Origin: UBA11524 sp051886675
Lineage (GTDB): Bacteria > Bacillota > Clostridia > Christensenellales > Aristaeellaceae
Reading direction: 5' to 3'
Length of the DNA stretch: 64,000 nucleotides
Assembly: GCA_051886675.1 (NCBI GenBank)
Contig: JBJEYH010000149.1
Coordinates: forward strand, 1-64,000
This document shows, in pieces, positions 1 through 8,856 of this stretch (position 1 is the stretch's first letter; every line of letters begins with the position of its first letter). The notes under the pieces are model-generated. The model had not been told where the DNA came from. It ran no database searches and saw only the letters and a list, made by a program, of their open reading frames with translations. The position numbers and the translations under genes were made by a program.

Positions 1-344
1 GGGGCGGCGTCAGCCCCTGCGCAGGTCTGGGCGGCAGCCCAGGCGCAACACAAAGAAAAAGATAAAAAGGAACGAGAAGAAGCCCGAGTTTCCCAGCAGG
101 CGACGCCAGTCCGCCCGCGTCGGAAACGGCAGGTTCCGCGCACTGCAAGTGAACGCGCCAGCGGAAAAGGGTCAAGGGGCGATGCCCCTTGCGCGGGTGC
201 AGGGGCGGCGTTAGCCCCTGCGCAGGTCTGGGCGGCAGCCCAGGCGTAACACCAAAGACAAGATAAAATGGAACGAGAAGAAGCCCGAGTTTCCCAGCAG
301 GCGACGCCAGTCCGCCCGCGCCGGAAACGGCAGATTCCGCATAC
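1..344. repeat. 143-bp direct repeat, two copies 201 bp apart
   Basis: Positions 1-143 and 202-344 align at a constant offset of 201 with only scattered mismatches. Each copy starts with a small hairpin (GGGGC...GCCCC at 202-218), and the spacer holds a perfect hairpin CAAGGGGC-GAT-GCCCCTTG at 173-191. No credible protein is encoded on either strand; the minus-strand reading that crosses both copies looks like non-coding repeat. Copy 1 begins at base 1, so the array may continue outside the window. It resembles a REP- or MITE-like intergenic family; that family assignment is inference. Confidence 0.7.
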
Positions 345-440
345 ACCAGAGAAGCGGCCTCATCCGCCTCCCCCCGCAGCCCCCGTCCTCCTCCGCATCA
401 AAAGCGGCGCGCCGGAACCCCTCCGACGCGCCGCATCTGA

Positions 441-1418
441 TCACTTCTGAAACGCCTGATACTCCACCGGGAAGAACTGGAACGCGGATGGCGGCAGGGA
501 GTTGAAATACGCCGTGACAATGGGATTGTCCTCGCTGCGCATCTTCTGCCGCCACTGGCTGGGGGATATGCCGTGAATCCGCCGGAACTGCCGGTTGAAG
601 CTGGAGGGCGACGGATAGCCCACCTGCAGGCCGATCTCCGTGACGGAATACTCGCAGTTGTACAGCAGCACGCAGGCCCGGTCGATGCGCACCATCTGCA
701 CGTAATCGAGGGGCGCCCAGCCCAGCGCCTGCCGGAACAGCCGCCGGAAATGGGAGGTGCTCACGTGGCACAGCCGGGACAGGGTGTCGATGGAAATCCC
801 GTTCATGTAGTTTTCCGCGATGTAGGCGATGGCCGGAGCGATGCAGCCCAGCTGGCTGTTGACGCAGCGATCGCCCCGGGCAGTGCCGGAAAAGGATCGC
901 AGCAGCAGCAGGAACAGCGCGCAGAACAGTTCCCGCACCACATGGTGATAATGGGTCCGTGCCCGCTCCATCTCCTGGATGATCAGCCGCAGCAGGGACA
1001 GAACCTCCGGATGCTCCTCCCCCGCCAGCACGCATTCCGCGCCGCCCAGCAGACGCTGGTATTCGCTCAGCTTGCCCGCAAGACGGGGACTCAGCTGGGG
1101 CAGCATGGCCTGGGGATCCACATACAGCCAGTTCCAGCGGCAGGTCGCGCCCTCGTCCACCAGGCTGGCGTGGGGCACGTTGGGCGGGGCGATCACCACG
1201 CAGGGCGCCTCGAAGCGCACCTGCTGATCCCCCACGTAGTACACCCCGCTGCCCTCGAACAGATAGCCGATCTCCATGCAGTTGTGGAAGTGCATGCGCG
1301 TCACCGGCTCCCGGACGCATCGCCAGGAATCCCCCAGCAGCCCGATCACCGGAAAATTCGCGGGCAGGTCAAAGTGCCGGTAGAAAATGCTCTGCGGCAC
1401 GTTTCCCCCCTGCTGCAT
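441..1418 (-). CDS. AraC-family transcriptional regulator (cupin sensor + AraC HTH)
   Basis: About 325 residues. The N-terminal half has a cupin-like ligand-binding pattern (MHFHNCMEIGYLFEGSG, then APPNVPH). The last ~100 residues form a typical AraC double helix-turn-helix (IAENYMNGISIDTLSRLCHV, then GYPSPSSFNRQFRRIHGISPSQWR). The start at 1418 is chosen because GAGGGTGAGG lies 8-9 bases upstream; an ATG 36 bases further upstream has no ribosome binding site. It is last in a minus-strand series (M20 peptidase, desulfidase relic, MtaA-like protein), 80 bp behind its neighbour. It probably senses a small sugar-like or other ligand and controls this locus or a nearby one; the ligand cannot be read from sequence. 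Confidence 0.88.
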   Translation of the reverse strand: MQQGGNVPQSIFYRHFDLPANFPVIGLLGDSWRCVREPVTRMHFHNCMEIGYLFEGSGVYYVGDQQVRFEAPCVVIAPPNVPHASLVDEGATCRWNWLYVDPQAMLPQLSPRLAGKLSEYQRLLGGAECVLAGEEHPEVLSLLRLIIQEMERARTHYHHVVRELFCALFLLLLRSFSGTARGDRCVNSQLGCIAPAIAYIAENYMNGISIDTLSRLCHVSTSHFRRLFRQALGWAPLDYVQMVRIDRACVLLYNCEYSVTEIGLQVGYPSPSSFNRQFRRIHGISPSQWRQKMRSEDNPIVTAYFNSLPPSAFQFFPVEYQAFQK

Positions 1419-1498
1419 GCGCCATCGCCTCACCCTCTGTACCAATGGCTGCATTATAAGCACAGCTGTCCGTTCTGTCAAGAGAACGATCCCGCCTG

Positions 1499-2458
1499 TT
1501 ACGCCAGGCGTCCCGCGGCCTCCGCCACCCAGCCGAAGCGGTTCACGTCCACCGTGGAGGGCAGCGTGCAATCCGCGCCCAGGATCACGCCGGTCTTGCC
1601 GGCGCGCTGAATCAGCCGGGCCGTTTCGGCCTCCACTTCCTCCCGGGTGCCGCTGTACAGCACGCCCTGGGGCCGGTTGTCAAACCCGCCCAGAACACAC
1701 CGCCCGCCGAAGAACTTCATGCCCTCCACCAGGTTCACGTTTTCCACATAGCAGGCCCAGTTCACCGCCTTGGCGGGATAGTCCTGCCAGACCTCCAGGT
1801 TGTTGGGAATGCCCGCCCAGCCGCAGCAGTGCAGCACGTTGGCATCGCTGAAGCGGTTGGCATACTCCAGCACCCGCTTGTCGGTGGGGGTGATGAGCCG
1901 CCGGTATTCCTCAGGGGTGAAGCGGTTCTTCTCGCCGCCCTGCACGCAGTAGTAGACGCCGTCGATGCCCGCGTCGGTGAGAAGCAGCTCGCAGAGGGTG
2001 CAGCAGTCCCGGGCGATCACGTCCAGCGCATAGGCGATGGCCTCCGGCTCCCGGCGCAGATGCTCCATGACCAGCTCGTCCCCCACGCCGAAGCGGATCA
2101 GCGAGAAGGGCGCAAACACGTTGTAGAGCACCACCATGTCGTCCTTCAGGCCGGCCTTCACCGCCCGGGCGCGCTCCACCTGCTCCCGGATGAAGGGGGA
2201 ATCCTTGCCCAGGGGCTTCATGGCGTACCAGTCCTTCGGCTCCTTCACGGCCTTGGCCACGGGGTTGGGATAGTCGAAGTAGCTGTCGCACATGATCTTC
2301 ACCATGTCCACGTCGACGCGGTTGTAGTAGTCCAGGTGCGCCCGCACGCAGGCCTCGCCCGCGCCCTGCTCGGCCTGGAAGTGGAACCAGAAGCCCACCG
2401 GCGGCCGGTCCACCGGCTGAAGATTCATCGCTGCAAGAACCCGTTCACGCTTGTTCAT
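1499..2458 (-). CDS. Uroporphyrinogen decarboxylase (URO-D) superfamily protein, MtaA/CmuA-like
   Basis: 319 residues, spanning the URO-D fold (MNKRERVLAAM at the N-terminus). Zinc ligands typical of the corrinoid-methyltransferase branch are visible: His210 and Cys212 in LHCCG and Cys297 in LGADCTLP. Those residues and the lack of the HemE N-terminal substrate motif argue for a MtaA/CmuA-type methyl-transfer protein rather than heme synthesis. No corrinoid protein is adjacent, so the substrate is unknown. AGGGAGGAATACAGCC precedes the ATG. The start overlaps the 3' end of the broken desulfidase gene by 14 bases, so the genes were once translationally coupled. Confidence 0.82.
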   Translation of the reverse strand: MNKRERVLAAMNLQPVDRPPVGFWFHFQAEQGAGEACVRAHLDYYNRVDVDMVKIMCDSYFDYPNPVAKAVKEPKDWYAMKPLGKDSPFIREQVERARAVKAGLKDDMVVLYNVFAPFSLIRFGVGDELVMEHLRREPEAIAYALDVIARDCCTLCELLLTDAGIDGVYYCVQGGEKNRFTPEEYRRLITPTDKRVLEYANRFSDANVLHCCGWAGIPNNLEVWQDYPAKAVNWACYVENVNLVEGMKFFGGRCVLGGFDNRPQGVLYSGTREEVEAETARLIQRAGKTGVILGADCTLPSTVDVNRFGWVAEAAGRLA

Positions 2459-3679
2459 GGCTGTATTCCTCCCTGTATTTTCCGCCTTGCCTGGCGATCA
2501 TCATGTCCAGAATCACGCGATCCGTGCGTTTCATGCCCTCGCTGCCCAGGTTGGCCAGATTGCGGATGCTGTTTTCCACGTCCCCGGCGATCATGCCGTC
2601 CAGGCTGGACGCCCCTACCCCCGTCATGGCCAGCCGGGCGCACTGCATGGCGCTGGCCACGGAGCCGGCGATCTTCAGCGCGCATCTGGACCTGGCGCCG
2701 TCGCAGATCAGGCCGGAGATATCGGCGATCATGTTCCGGATGGCGAAGTGCATCTGCTCCATCCCGCCGCCCATCAGGTATACCACCCCGCAGGCCGAGC
2801 CGATGGAGGAGGCGATGGCGCAGCCGCACAGGGGCGACAGCCGCCCGATAACGCTCTTGATGTGGATGGTGAGCAGCTAGCTGAGGGCCTGGGCGCGGAG
2901 CATGGTCTCCCCGCCGGCATGAAGCTTCCTGGCGGTGGCCGCCACCGGCAGCGACGCGCAGATGCCCTGATTGCCGCTGCCCGCGGCGCTCACGGGCATG
3001 GCCTCCATGTCCCGGCCGCTTTGCAGCACCTTGCCCACCCGCATGCCGCAGTCCTGCTCCAGCCCCTCCGCGGCAATGGCGTCGTTCATGGCGACGGCTT
3101 CCCGCAGGAAGGCCAGCTTCTCCGCGTCCACCGCGCGGATGAACCCGAAGATCCCCGCCACGCTCAGGTCGTGGGCGGCCTTCGCGCCGGGATGCCGGGA
3201 CTGCCCCTCCCGCCGCTCGATCACCTGCCCGTCGCAGGCCAGACAGGTCACGCCCGTGTGGGTGTCCTCGATGACGCACACCGCCTCATGCTCCCCGGCG
3301 GATACCCGCGCCTTGATGAAGAGCTTCCTGTCCGTTTCCCGGGCCTGCACGTGAATGCGGCCTCGCCGACCATGGCCCGGGCCTGCTCGCAATCCTCCGG
3401 GGTCGCGCCGGAGAGCACCTCCAGCCCGCAGCAGGAATGTCCCGCCACGCATCCCAGGGCCGATGCGATCTCCAGCCCCACCATGCCCGTTCCCGGTATG
3501 CCCACGCCCATGGCGTTCCTGAGGATGCTGCGGCTGACCGACAGGTCAATCCGCTCCGGCATGCGGCCCAGGGCCTCCCGGGCCCGCACCCCCACCAGCG
3601 CCACGGCAATGGGCTCCGTACAGCCCAGGGCCGGCTTGATCTCGCGCTGCAGCGCATCCAGATACTTCCGCTCGTCCAT
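2445..3679 (-). pseudogene. Broken L-cysteine desulfidase (CyuA/YhaM, UPF0597) gene
   Basis: Three pieces together cover one UPF0597-type protein. The first (from 3679, MDERKYLDAL...) carries the family N-terminus with LGCTEP and GIPGTG. A one-base shift near 3358-3364 is needed to continue into the second (VQARETDRKLFIKARV...). That piece ends at an in-frame TAG at 2877-2879, after which the same frame continues with family sequence (LLTIHIKSVIGRLSPLCGC, YLMGGG, ICDGA) to 2445. The family uses an Fe-S cluster to break L-cysteine to pyruvate, ammonia and sulfide. Two independent lesions suggest a real pseudogene; assembly error is the alternative. It lies 1 bp downstream of the M20 peptidase. 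Confidence 0.82.
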
Positions 3680-3680
3680 A

Positions 3681-5033
3681 TCAGCGCGCCCTGCCCACGT
3701 CCATGCCGTTGAGCGTCACAATGCTCATGGCGTAGACGCGCATAAAGTTCAGCGTGTGGTCGATGTCCTCGCTCTCGTCACACTGATGATAATCGCCCCG
3801 TCCCCTGCGGAAAATGTGCGCCGGGAATTCCCGCCCCGGCATCCCCGGCCCGAAGCCGAAGGCATTGGGCAGATACGCCGCGTAGTTCCCCCCGGACATG
3901 ACGAAGGGCCTGCTGTCCTGCCCCATGACCCGGTTGTAGGTATCGGTCAGCGCGGTCACCACGGGATGCTCCATGGAGAACGAGCAGGAGGGCCGCAGCC
4001 GCACCTGCCGCACCTGCGCCCCCGCGCCGGACGCCTTCGCCTGCGCCCGGGCGGTCAGCTCCGCCGCGTCCGCCGTCACCGGCACGATGACGTACACCTT
4101 CGCCTCCAGCCGCGCCCCGTCGCACGCAAGCTCCGTCGCGCCCATCTGCAGCGCGCCGGACAATTCGTCCGCGCAGGCGATGTCCAGGCTCTCCCCGTGC
4201 CAGCTGTTCAGCAGGGCGCGCAGCCTCCGCAGGCTGTCCGCCTCGGCGGGATATTCCTCCCCCAGCATGTTCAGCAGGCGCAGGATGGCGTTGTCCGCCC
4301 TGGCCGCGTTGAAGACGTGGGACGAATCCCCCCGGGCGGTCAGGACGCGGCCGTCCTCCAGCAGGGCGGTGATTTCCTCCGGGGTCACGGAGGGATTGTT
4401 GCCCTGGCGGATGCTCACCCGATGGGCGAAGGGCACGCTCACCCCCAGCACCATGCATCCCCGCTGGGCGCAGCACACCGGAAAGCCCGTGTCCGGCACG
4501 ATGGACAGATCCGGGCACGGATAGTGCGCGGCAAAGTACCGGGCATCCTCCATGCCGGTTTCCTCGCTGGTGCCCATGTACAGGCTGTAGCGGTGCTTCA
4601 GCGGCACGCCCAGCTCCCGCAGGCAGTTCATCACGTGGAAGACGCCGATGGCCGCCATCTTGTTGTCCTGCACGCCCCGGCCGATGAGGTAGCGGTTGTC
4701 CACCAGCGTCCCCTCGAAGGGCGGATAATCCCATTCCGCAGGATCCGGCACGGGCACCACGTCCAGATGCGCCCAGATGCCCACCTCCTCATCCCCATCG
4801 GAAAAGGTGATGGATCCCACATAGTTGTCGTAGTTCCGACTACGGTAGCCGTGGCGCGCAGCCAGACCGAACATGTACTGCAGCGCGTCCCGGCAGGCCT
4901 GGCCGTAGGGCGGCACAGCCTCGTCCGGCACGGACACGCTGGGTATCCGCACCAGGCCGATCAGATCGTCGATGATTTCCTGCCGGTGGGCCTGAAGCCA
5001 CATGTCCACCCGCGCCAGCAGCGCTTGATCCAT
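3681..5033 (-). CDS. M20-family metallopeptidase (PepV-like dipeptidase)
   Basis: About 450 residues. Di-zinc ligands in family order are visible: His89 (WAHLDVVPVP), bridging Asp123 (GRGVQDNK), catalytic Glu157 and Glu158 (GTSEETG), Asp181 (VPDTGFP) and a C-terminal His416 (GDYHQC). The lid domain lies between. It should hydrolyse dipeptides or acylated amino acids in the cytoplasm; there is no signal peptide. ATG at 5033 is preferred because GAGGGG lies 9 bases upstream; a GTG at 5042 overlaps that site. A TATGAT box at 5084-5089 could be its -10. The pairing with a cysteine desulfidase gene suggests release of cysteine from peptides before its degradation, now broken. Confidence 0.88.
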   Translation of the reverse strand: MDQALLARVDMWLQAHRQEIIDDLIGLVRIPSVSVPDEAVPPYGQACRDALQYMFGLAARHGYRSRNYDNYVGSITFSDGDEEVGIWAHLDVVPVPDPAEWDYPPFEGTLVDNRYLIGRGVQDNKMAAIGVFHVMNCLRELGVPLKHRYSLYMGTSEETGMEDARYFAAHYPCPDLSIVPDTGFPVCCAQRGCMVLGVSVPFAHRVSIRQGNNPSVTPEEITALLEDGRVLTARGDSSHVFNAARADNAILRLLNMLGEEYPAEADSLRRLRALLNSWHGESLDIACADELSGALQMGATELACDGARLEAKVYVIVPVTADAAELTARAQAKASGAGAQVRQVRLRPSCSFSMEHPVVTALTDTYNRVMGQDSRPFVMSGGNYAAYLPNAFGFGPGMPGREFPAHIFRRGRGDYHQCDESEDIDHTLNFMRVYAMSIVTLNGMDVGRAR

Positions 5034-5162
5034 TCCCGTCACCCCTCGCAGCCAATATTGATTCCCGGGTCAGCCATGGTATCATCATACCGTTTCAGGC
5101 ATGCCATTGCACCCTTCTTTGCGCCATAAAACACGCAGAAACGACCATCCTGTCCGCGCGCC

Positions 5163-5210
5163 CAAAGCAAAAGGGCCCCGCGCCTCCCGTCCGCCGGAAG
5201 GTTCGGGGCC
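5163..5210 (-). terminator. Rho-independent terminator of the aldo/keto reductase gene
   Basis: On the minus strand the stem GGCCCCG (5204-5210) pairs with CGGGGCC (5174-5180) and is followed by CTTTTGCTTT. It starts 7 bases after the stop of the upstream aldo/keto reductase gene. Confidence 0.75.
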
Positions 5211-5216
5211 GTATGC

Positions 5217-6209
5217 TTACCGGGCGAGGATCGCGTCGATGGCATCCAGCTCCGCCTGGGTGAAGGGCGCGGCATCCAGCGCCCTGACGTTCTCGACGAT
5301 CTGCTCGGGGCGGCTGGCGCCGATGAGCGCGGAGGTCACCACCGGATCCCGCAGCACCCAGGCCAGCGCCATCTGGGACAGGGCCTGGCCGCGGCTCAGG
5401 GCGATGTCGTTCAGCGCGCGAACCTTGTCCAGCTTTTCCGGCGTGATGGCGGAGGGCTTGAGGTAGCGGGGATCGTGGGCGGCGCGGGAATCCGCGGGAA
5501 TCCCGTTGAGGTAGCGGCTGGTCAGCAGGCCGTTCTGCAGGGGCGCGAAGCAGATGCAGCCCACGCCCTCCTGACGCAGCACGTCCGTCAGGCCGTTCTC
5601 GATCCAGCGGTCGAACATGGAGTAGTTGGGCTGATGAATCAGGCAGGGCGTGCCCAGCTCCTTCAGGATGCGGATGGCCTTGGCCGCCTGCTCCGGACGG
5701 TAGTTGGAAATGCCCACGTACAGCGCCTTGCCGCTGCGCACGATATGATCCAGCGCGCCCATGGTTTCCTCCAGGGGCGTCTCCGGATCGGGCCGGTGAT
5801 GGTAGAAGATATCCACATAATCCAGGTTCATGCGCTTCAGGCTCTGGTCAAGGCTGGCGATGAGGTACTTGCGGCTGCCGTGATCGCCGTAGGGCCCCTG
5901 CCACATGTCGTAGCCGGCCTTGGTGGAGATGATCAGCTCGTCGCGATGGGGCTTCCAGTCCCGCAGCATGTGCACGCCGAAGTTCCGCTCCGCCTCGCCG
6001 TAGGGCGGGCCGTAGTTGTTGGCCAGGTCGAAGTGGGTGATGCCGTTGTCGAAGGCGGTGCGCAGCAGGCTCTGCTGCACGCCGAAGGGCGTGATGCTGC
6101 CGAAATTGTGCCACAGGCCCAGGGAAACGGCCGGCAGCTTGATGCCGCTGTTGCCGCAGCGGCGATAGGGCATGCTGTCATAACGGGCGGGCGCGGGAAT
6201 ATACGTCAT
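5217..6209 (-). CDS. Aldo/keto reductase, YghZ / L-glyceraldehyde-3-phosphate reductase-like
   Basis: 330 residues, full length for the AKR14 type. The tetrad is present: Asp61 and Tyr66 (HFDLANNYG), Lys97 (ISTKAGY) and His138 (DIFYHHRPD). The long match to the YghZ pattern (GSRKYL, SLDQSLKRM, GVGCICFAPLQNGLL, SALIGASRPEQ) supports NADPH-dependent reduction of small aldehydes such as glyceraldehyde-3-phosphate or methylglyoxal. It is cytoplasmic. The start is fixed by AAGGAGGTATCGCC before ATG. It is transcribed alone from its own promoter and ends at a clear terminator, divergent from the esterase gene. Confidence 0.92.
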   Translation of the reverse strand: MTYIPAPARYDSMPYRRCGNSGIKLPAVSLGLWHNFGSITPFGVQQSLLRTAFDNGITHFDLANNYGPPYGEAERNFGVHMLRDWKPHRDELIISTKAGYDMWQGPYGDHGSRKYLIASLDQSLKRMNLDYVDIFYHHRPDPETPLEETMGALDHIVRSGKALYVGISNYRPEQAAKAIRILKELGTPCLIHQPNYSMFDRWIENGLTDVLRQEGVGCICFAPLQNGLLTSRYLNGIPADSRAAHDPRYLKPSAITPEKLDKVRALNDIALSRGQALSQMALAWVLRDPVVTSALIGASRPEQIVENVRALDAAPFTQAELDAIDAILAR

Positions 6210-6245
6210 GGCGATACCTCCTTGTACGCGTGGTGGTTTGCATTC

Positions 6246-6274
6246 AGCATAGCGGATACGGCAGGCTTTTGCAA
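6246..6274 (-). promoter_or_regulatory. Sigma-A-type promoter of the aldo/keto reductase gene
   Basis: Reading the minus strand, TTGCAA (6269-6274) and TATGCT (6246-6251) are 17 bases apart and about 37 bases upstream of the start codon. In the rest of the 6210-6606 gap I see nothing else. Confidence 0.6.
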
Positions 6275-6606
6275 GAGCAAATTGCCTGTCCATCGCGCAG
6301 AATCGATGATTTGCGGAAGAAGCCCTCCCGGCCCGCCGCATCAGCAGGACCGGGGCAAAGGCCGCGCCGCGTCGGTCATTGACCGCCGCGTCCGACCCGG
6401 CCGGCCTGCGGAAGCGGGAAGCGCGTCCGTCAGCCCTCCCTGCGGCAGGCTGCTTTCCGCTTCCGGCCACGGGCGCAGCGCTTCCTTCCGATGATTCTTC
6501 GCCCGATCCCGCGCGCATCGCCCGGTTTGCCCGCTGCATTCACGGGGCTTGCACCCATTCTGCGCGAAATGTGATCGAAACTGCCCGGCATTGCGTCGCC
6601 GGCGCC

Positions 6607-6635
6607 TTGCGCGTACCGTTCCGCTGCGGTATACT
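6607..6635 (+). promoter_or_regulatory. Promoter of the esterase gene
   Basis: TTGCGC (6607-6612) and TATACT (6630-6635) are spaced 17 bases, 37 bases before the esterase ATG. Confidence 0.6.
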
Positions 6636-6672
6636 GATGGCAATCACCAACGCTGCAAAGGAGAATGATGCC

Positions 6673-7341
6673 ATGCCTACCATCTACATCATCGGCGATT
6701 CCACCGTGGAGGACAACACGCCGCCCTTCCGGGGCTGGGGCTGGGCGCTGCCGGATTACGTCGCCCCCGGCGTGCAGGTGGCCAATCATGCCATGAGCGG
6801 CCGCAGCTCCCTGAGCTTCATGAACGAGGGCCGCTTCGTCCCCGTGGAGGAAGGCATGCAGCCCGGGGATCTGCTGCTGATCCAGTTCGGCCACAATGAC
6901 GAGAAGGATGATGCCGAGCGTCACACCGATCCGGCCACCACCTTCCCCCGGCAGCTGAGCCGCTACTGCGACGCGGCCCTGGCCAAGGGCGCGCAGCCCG
7001 TGCTGATGACCCCCGTCTGCCGCCGTTTCTTCGTGGGGGCGGACAGCATCCTCTACACCCACGGCGAGTATCCCGCCGCCATCCGCCATCTGGCCGCGGA
7101 GCGCGGTATTCCGCTCCTGGACCTGAAGCAGGCTTCCCGGGCGCTGTACCTCTCCCTGGGGGAGGAAAAGACCGCGGAGCTGTTCGTCCGCCTGGCCCCC
7201 GGCGAGCATCCCGATTTCCCCGACGGCCACGACGACAAGACCCATTTCAACGCCCACGGCGCCCAGGTGATCGCGGGGCTGGTGGCGGATCTGATGCGTC
7301 GGCAGCCTGCCTGCGCCCCCTTCCTGAAGACGGACGCCTGA
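6673..7341 (+). CDS. SGNH/GDSL hydrolase, rhamnogalacturonan acetylesterase-like (CE12 type)
   Basis: 222 residues, no signal peptide. The four SGNH blocks are present: GDS with nucleophile Ser10, Gly43 (MSGRSS), Asn75 (GHNDEKDD) and the Asp188-x-x-His191 pair in DDKTHF. The pattern TIYIIGDSTVED is characteristic of rhamnogalacturonan acetylesterases such as YesT and RhgT, which remove acetyl groups from pectin fragments; being cytoplasmic it would act on imported oligomers. AAGGAG lies 9 bases before the ATG. The next gene begins 2 bases after its stop, so the two are co-transcribed. Confidence 0.88.
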   Translation: MPTIYIIGDSTVEDNTPPFRGWGWALPDYVAPGVQVANHAMSGRSSLSFMNEGRFVPVEEGMQPGDLLLIQFGHNDEKDDAERHTDPATTFPRQLSRYCDAALAKGAQPVLMTPVCRRFFVGADSILYTHGEYPAAIRHLAAERGIPLLDLKQASRALYLSLGEEKTAELFVRLAPGEHPDFPDGHDDKTHFNAHGAQVIAGLVADLMRRQPACAPFLKTDA

Positions 7342-7343
7342 TC

Positions 7344-7838
7344 ATGCCCCGTCTGCGCAGGATGCCGGGCAGCGCGGAGCATCCCACCGTGGCGGCGATG
7401 ATGCGGCTGATGGAGACGCAAAGCCACGCCACCCTTACCCGCTGGGCGGCGGATCAGGCGGAGGCGCTGGCGCTGCCGGTATACCTTGCCGCTTGCCCGG
7501 AGGACGGACGGCTGCCGGAGACCCTGGCCGCCGTCCGCCGCTTCCTGGCGGGCGAGCTATCCGCCGCGGGCCTTGCTGCGCCGCTGGAAGCCGCCCGGCA
7601 GGCTGCCCGGGAGACTGCGGATCCCGCAGCCCAGGCCGCGGCCCGTGCCTCCACCAGCGCCCTGGGGTTCACCTTCTGCTGCGCTGCCGCGGTGGCCTGC
7701 GCGCAGGCCGGGACGTCCGCCTCCCCCGCCGGGCACGACGCCCTGGCGGACGAGGTATTCGCCCGGCTGCTGACCTCGCTCCGCGCCGCCGCCATCCCCG
7801 GCGAAGCCCGCCCGGCCCGGCTGAATTGGGGCTACTGA
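7344..7838 (+). CDS. Imm-5-like alpha-helical protein (putative immunity-protein family)
   Basis: 164 residues, Ala-rich and all-helical. The central pattern (TRWAADQAEALALPVYLA, PEDGRLPETLAAVRRFLAGE, then AAREAAxxA-type helices) fits the Imm-5-like domain seen in proteins annotated as putative immunity proteins. No toxin gene lies nearby, so an immunity role here is only a family label. It starts 2 bases after the esterase stop; the ribosome site is weak, consistent with coupling. A downstream ATG (MMRLMETQ) is an alternative start. Confidence 0.6.
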   Translation: MPRLRRMPGSAEHPTVAAMMRLMETQSHATLTRWAADQAEALALPVYLAACPEDGRLPETLAAVRRFLAGELSAAGLAAPLEAARQAARETADPAAQAAARASTSALGFTFCCAAAVACAQAGTSASPAGHDALADEVFARLLTSLRAAAIPGEARPARLNWGY

Positions 7839-7892
7839 AGGCCGCGCCATCCGCCGCCGGAATATTTCGTGAAAATTTTCTTCCAAAACCCC

Positions 7893-7921
7893 TTGCATTT
7901 TTCCGGAAGGTGTGGTATTAT
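7893..7921 (+). promoter_or_regulatory. tRNA-Thr promoter
   Basis: TTGCAT (7893-7898), 17-base spacer, TATTAT (7916-7921), ending 24 bases before the tRNA. Confidence 0.7.
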
Positions 7922-7945
7922 ATCAACGTTGTCGCGAGACAACGT

Positions 7946-8050
<105 letters not shown>

Positions 8051-8241
8051 TTTTGTTGTGTATCAAGGGTTTCCGGCTTTCTTGCGCCTTTCCGGGCTTT
8101 GCTGCTCCGTTTGCGCCGGATGGTCTCGTCCCCTGGAAACAGGCATTTTTCAATTCATGCGTCAATTCTGTGTCCGGAAAATGCCCTGCAAGCCCTTGAG
8201 TCATAAGGGCTGGGGGCCTTCTAGCCGCGTCAAATGTTCCG

Positions 8242-8535
8242 TCAGCGGACACCGTATACCGTCGCGATGGCCACCGCTGTGTTGGCACGCTCTGCGCGAC
8301 CTTTGACATAGTGCTTCATGGCGGTTGCCGCGTTTGCGTGCCCGGCTGCCTGCTGTGTCTGCTTCAGGTCTTTGGGCTGATCGTACAGATCGGTCAGCAC
8401 CGTTGTCCGGAAGCGGACCGGCGTGATCTTTTCATCAAAGCCCGTGTCCCGCTGAATTCGCTCGCACATTCGTCCGACCTGCTGACAGGTCAGCGACTTG
8501 TCACCGCCCAGAATGAACGCCCGGGGCGCTGTCAC
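8242..8535 (-). pseudogene. C-terminal fragment of a tyrosine recombinase / phage-type integrase
   Basis: 97 residues against about 350-400 for the intact family. It keeps the C-terminal catalytic core: RFRTTVLTDLYD (arginine box), the AGHANAATAMKHYVKGR segment with the second His region and nucleophile Tyr. The first catalytic Arg and the whole DNA-binding N-terminus are missing, and the preceding sequence does not supply them in any frame. Such enzymes insert elements at tRNA 3' ends, and this relic lies 220 bp from the tRNA-Thr gene, facing it. The 8055-8241 stretch between them shows nothing recognisable. Confidence 0.8.
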
Positions 8536-8717
8536 CGGAAGATAGTCCCTGATCTGCGCAGGATCTCCTCCACCGCCTGTTCAAGGATCATGTGCGGCAT
8601 CAGCTTCGTCTTCACTTCAGCATCCTTCTCCAGACAGGCGCACGCCATGCCGTGAGCCTTCACCTCGCCCGGCTGCTCATCGGCCTGCTGCATGAATTGC
8701 ACATGATCCCCGCGCAA
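8532..8717 (-). CDS. Unrecognised small ORF upstream of the integrase relic
   Basis: 61 codons, rich in Glu, Met and Lys (MQQADEQPGEVKAHGMAC...). I do not recognise a family. It overlaps the start of the integrase fragment by 4 bases, has no clear ribosome binding site and could be a leftover of another island gene. Existence as a protein is doubtful. Confidence 0.2.
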   Translation of the reverse strand: MRGDHVQFMQQADEQPGEVKAHGMACACLEKDAEVKTKLMPHMILEQAVEEILRRSGTIFR

Positions 8718-8746
8718 TCAAAGAAGGGGCGATGCGCTCGCCCCTT
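8717..8746 (-). terminator. Hairpin terminator downstream of the DUF6273 gene
   Basis: Minus strand: AAGGGGCGA (8738-8746), loop, TCGCCCCTT (8724-8732), then CTTTGATT. It lies about 110 bases after the DUF6273 stop. Confidence 0.55.
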
Positions 8747-8856
8747 CGTCATGCCAGATGGATTCTGCCACCTGATGTCCTGTTTTCCGTCTGTCGGAGT
8801 GTGCCGCCGGATCCCGGCTTTCCGCCCTGCACGGGATCCAATGCGCCTGGACAAGG

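Noticed and set aside
1499..2458. HemE (heme synthesis)
   Set aside because: The zinc-ligand pattern His-x-Cys...Cys and the neighbourhood fit MtaA/CmuA-type proteins, and HemE substrate motifs are absent.
2877..2879. In-frame TAG read as pyrrolysine
   Set aside because: No Pyl genes are visible, the gene also carries a frameshift, and the family has no known TAG-encoded residue here; nonsense mutation is simpler.
2451..5129. 892-codon plus-strand frame over the M20/desulfidase region
   Set aside because: Antisense to genes with clear catalytic motifs; no start signal.
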